In this document: positions 5,674 to 6,780 of the stretch, in pieces | Layout of the letters: each line of letters begins with the position of its first letter | Position numbering within the stretch: position 1 is the first letter of the stretch | NCBI GenBank assembly: GCA_014523485.1 | Contig: JAATVK010000081.1 | Span: forward strand, 1-6,780 | Reading direction: 5' to 3' | Length of the DNA stretch: 6,780 nt | DNA from: Nitrososphaerales archaeon TH5894 | Lineage (GTDB): Archaea; Thermoproteota; Nitrososphaeria; Nitrososphaerales; Nitrososphaeraceae | Notes under the pieces: generated by a model | Databases searched by the model: none | The model's input: the letters and a program-made list of their open reading frames with translations, nothing else | What the model was told of the DNA's origin: nothing | Program-made: the position numbers and the translations under genes

Positions 5674-6126
5674 ATGGACTCATCTGTTTACTTTGATAGA
5701 CCATTACTCATATTTGACGATAAATGTTCTTCGTGCTTGAAATTTGCTGAATATGTTAACATCTTGTCCCACGGGTGGATTCAAATTGCTGGTCATTATT
5801 ATTCAACGATAGCTTTGGAAACTAAAAAAATGATATTTCCCACAAAGTATGATTCAACTAAAATGTTTTGGCTTATCTATAAAAATACTGCTTATGGTGC
5901 GAGATCTGCCCTTCTTCCTGTTGTAAAAGAGATAGTTAGAGGATTAGTTAAAAGTGTCTTTGATAAAGACAATAAACAGATATATCAAACAAAATTAAAA
6001 GATAACGAAGGAAATTTAGATACAATAACATGCAATTACAAAGATCATTTACAATGTATGTCTACTACTAATACATTGAAAAGATTGATTAATATGATGC
6101 AAAATAGCAGTAGAGTAACTTTCTGA
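5674..6126 (+). CDS. DCC-like (DUF393) thiol-disulfide family protein
   Basis: The 150-aa product opens with a short strand and a CxxC motif, RPLLIFDDKCSSC (C18, C21). This matches the DCC/DUF393 pattern of a hydrophobic strand, then D-G-x-C-x-x-C, with Asp16 in place of the usual Gly. Further on, MFWLIYKNTAYGARSALLPV (64-83) fits the family's second conserved block, where a strand leads to a G/A-x-x-A helix. Length is normal for the family. There is no signal peptide or membrane helix, so it should be cytoplasmic. Two more cysteines (C120, C128) lie in the C-terminal part, which I cannot align to the family. The family is thioredoxin-like and presumed redox-active, but reactions are mostly unproven. 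ATG 5674 is the first start after an in-frame TAG at 5668-5670. The gene is divergent from the broken HxlR regulator, which may once have controlled it. Confidence 0.7.
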   Translation: MDSSVYFDRPLLIFDDKCSSCLKFAEYVNILSHGWIQIAGHYYSTIALETKKMIFPTKYDSTKMFWLIYKNTAYGARSALLPVVKEIVRGLVKSVFDKDNKQIYQTKLKDNEGNLDTITCNYKDHLQCMSTTNTLKRLINMMQNSSRVTF

Positions 6127-6431
6127 AATTTTAATTTTCAAAATCAAAATAAAGAAAACAAATTAATTTCGACAAAATCTTATCTTAATTCATTCTTATT
6201 ATTAAAGTAATAATAATAATTAAAAATTATTTACTAGTTATTAGTTAAAAAAAGTCAGATGATCTCTTCTTTTTCTTCTCCTTTGCTAATAAAAAGAAAA
6301 ATGGCTTATATTTTGGTAATAAAATATACTCTTAGTATTCCTAAAAACCAAAGTATTTTTTTGTTAGATGTTGAATCCATCAATTATTCTTAGAATTTCA
6401 ATCGTATATTATGCTATTAAAATCGATATCA
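6127..6431. other. AT-rich gap between convergent genes: hairpin and T-rich tracts, no convincing gene
   Basis: The 305 bases between the DCC-like gene and the convergent membrane-protein gene hold a perfect 9-bp inverted repeat, TTATTATTA-AAG-TAATAATAA (6196-6216). A pyrimidine-rich tract (6262-6284, including T5) could end + strand transcription. T-runs on the minus strand (6247-6253, and TTTTTCTTTTT around 6290-6301) could end the opposing gene. A 44-codon + strand ORF (6259-6393) has no recognisable content. I see no tRNA or other structured RNA. Confidence 0.5.
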
Positions 6432-6780
6432 TCAATTTTTTCTGTTAATTAATCTACTACTAACAATTGTTCCCAAAATTCCCATTCCAACAGCTGGTAG
6501 AACTAGTAAAGGATAGATCTGGGTAATCATCTCAAAATATATAGGAGCAGTAAGACTAGGCCATACAGGTTGATTAGATAATACTTCATTATAGATATAA
6601 GTTATCATTGGATAATAGAGCATGAAGAATGAAGAGCCCAGAATTCCTCCTGATGTATAAATAAATACTCTCTTTAATGGTAACTTTGATAAAAATATAT
6701 CAGCAATTATAATAGGAATGATATTAAGTACATAGAATGGAATTGTGGATATCAATGATTTATTTGGAATCATCATTGTA
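6432..6780 (-). CDS. C-terminal part of an unidentified multi-pass membrane protein (partial)
   Basis: The frame is open from the right edge to TGA 6432-6434. The first visible Met pair (6771-6776) is preceded by an in-frame Thr codon, so the true start probably lies outside the window. The visible 114 residues from that Met contain about three hydrophobic segments: LISTIPFYVLNIIPIIIADI (8-27), a longer one around FIYTSGGILGSSFFMLYYPM (38-57), and IYPLLVLPAVGMGILGTIVS (87-106). A loop holding NQPVWPSLTAPIYFEM joins the last two. The short basic tail SRLINRKN is probably cytoplasmic by the positive-inside rule. Pro and Gly inside the helices suggest a transporter or channel-like fold, but I do not recognise the family and assign no function. 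It converges on the DCC-like gene. Confidence 0.75.
   Translation of the reverse strand, partial: TMMIPNKSLISTIPFYVLNIIPIIIADIFLSKLPLKRVFIYTSGGILGSSFFMLYYPMITYIYNEVLSNQPVWPSLTAPIYFEMITQIYPLLVLPAVGMGILGTIVSSRLINRKN

Noticed and set aside
6259..6393. 44-codon + strand ORF in the right-hand gap
   Set aside because: It starts with a low-complexity Ser-rich stretch from a pyrimidine tract and has no family match by eye; probably non-coding.
1..6780. CRISPR array, insertion sequence, tRNA/rRNA gene, toxin-antitoxin or defence system
   Set aside because: I looked and found no spaced repeats, transposase, cloverleaf structure or paired small genes. The only tandem repeat is the 24-bp duplication near the left end.

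Overview
The window is very AT-rich and looks archaeal. Start codons are preceded by TATA-like boxes at the archaeal distance rather than by clear ribosome binding sites, and some transcripts look leaderless. T-runs follow several genes. The proteins (a YHS-type copper ATPase, a CorA/GMN transporter, an Asn/Lys-rich exported protein and a DCC-like thiol protein) would fit a soil ammonia-oxidising thaumarchaeon (Nitrososphaerales, perhaps a Nitrosocosmicus-like lineage). That placement is an inference from composition and gene style, because no taxonomic marker gene is present.

Layout, left to right: the last 34 codons of an unidentified + strand gene (ending at 107); a 166-bp convergent intergenic stretch with a perfect 24-bp tandem duplication and a hairpin/T-run terminator; a Cu+-exporting P1B-1 ATPase on the minus strand (274-2532) with an N-terminal YHS domain, an Asn-rich insertion and a cop-box-like operator upstream; an exported minus-strand protein (2765-3715) with two copies of a Cys-pair domain and a TTG start; a CorA-family divalent metal transporter on the minus strand (3931-4911); a 762-bp stretch that looks empty but holds a decayed HxlR-family winged-helix regulator (minus, 5253-5552) and perhaps a 56-aa ORF; a divergent + strand DCC-like CxxC protein (5674-6126); a 305-bp AT-rich gap; and the C-terminal part of an unidentified multi-pass membrane protein (minus, 6432 to the window edge).

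The genes do not form one operon, since each has its own promoter-like sequence and gaps of 120 to 230 bp or more. The shared theme is metal and thiol/envelope homeostasis: copper export, Mg2+/divalent metal entry, a disulfide-bearing surface protein and a redox-type CxxC protein. I see no multi-gene novel system. The points most worth a second look are the HxlR pseudogene beside the intact DCC gene, the TACANNTGTA element in front of the copper ATPase, and the duplicated cysteine domain of the exported protein.
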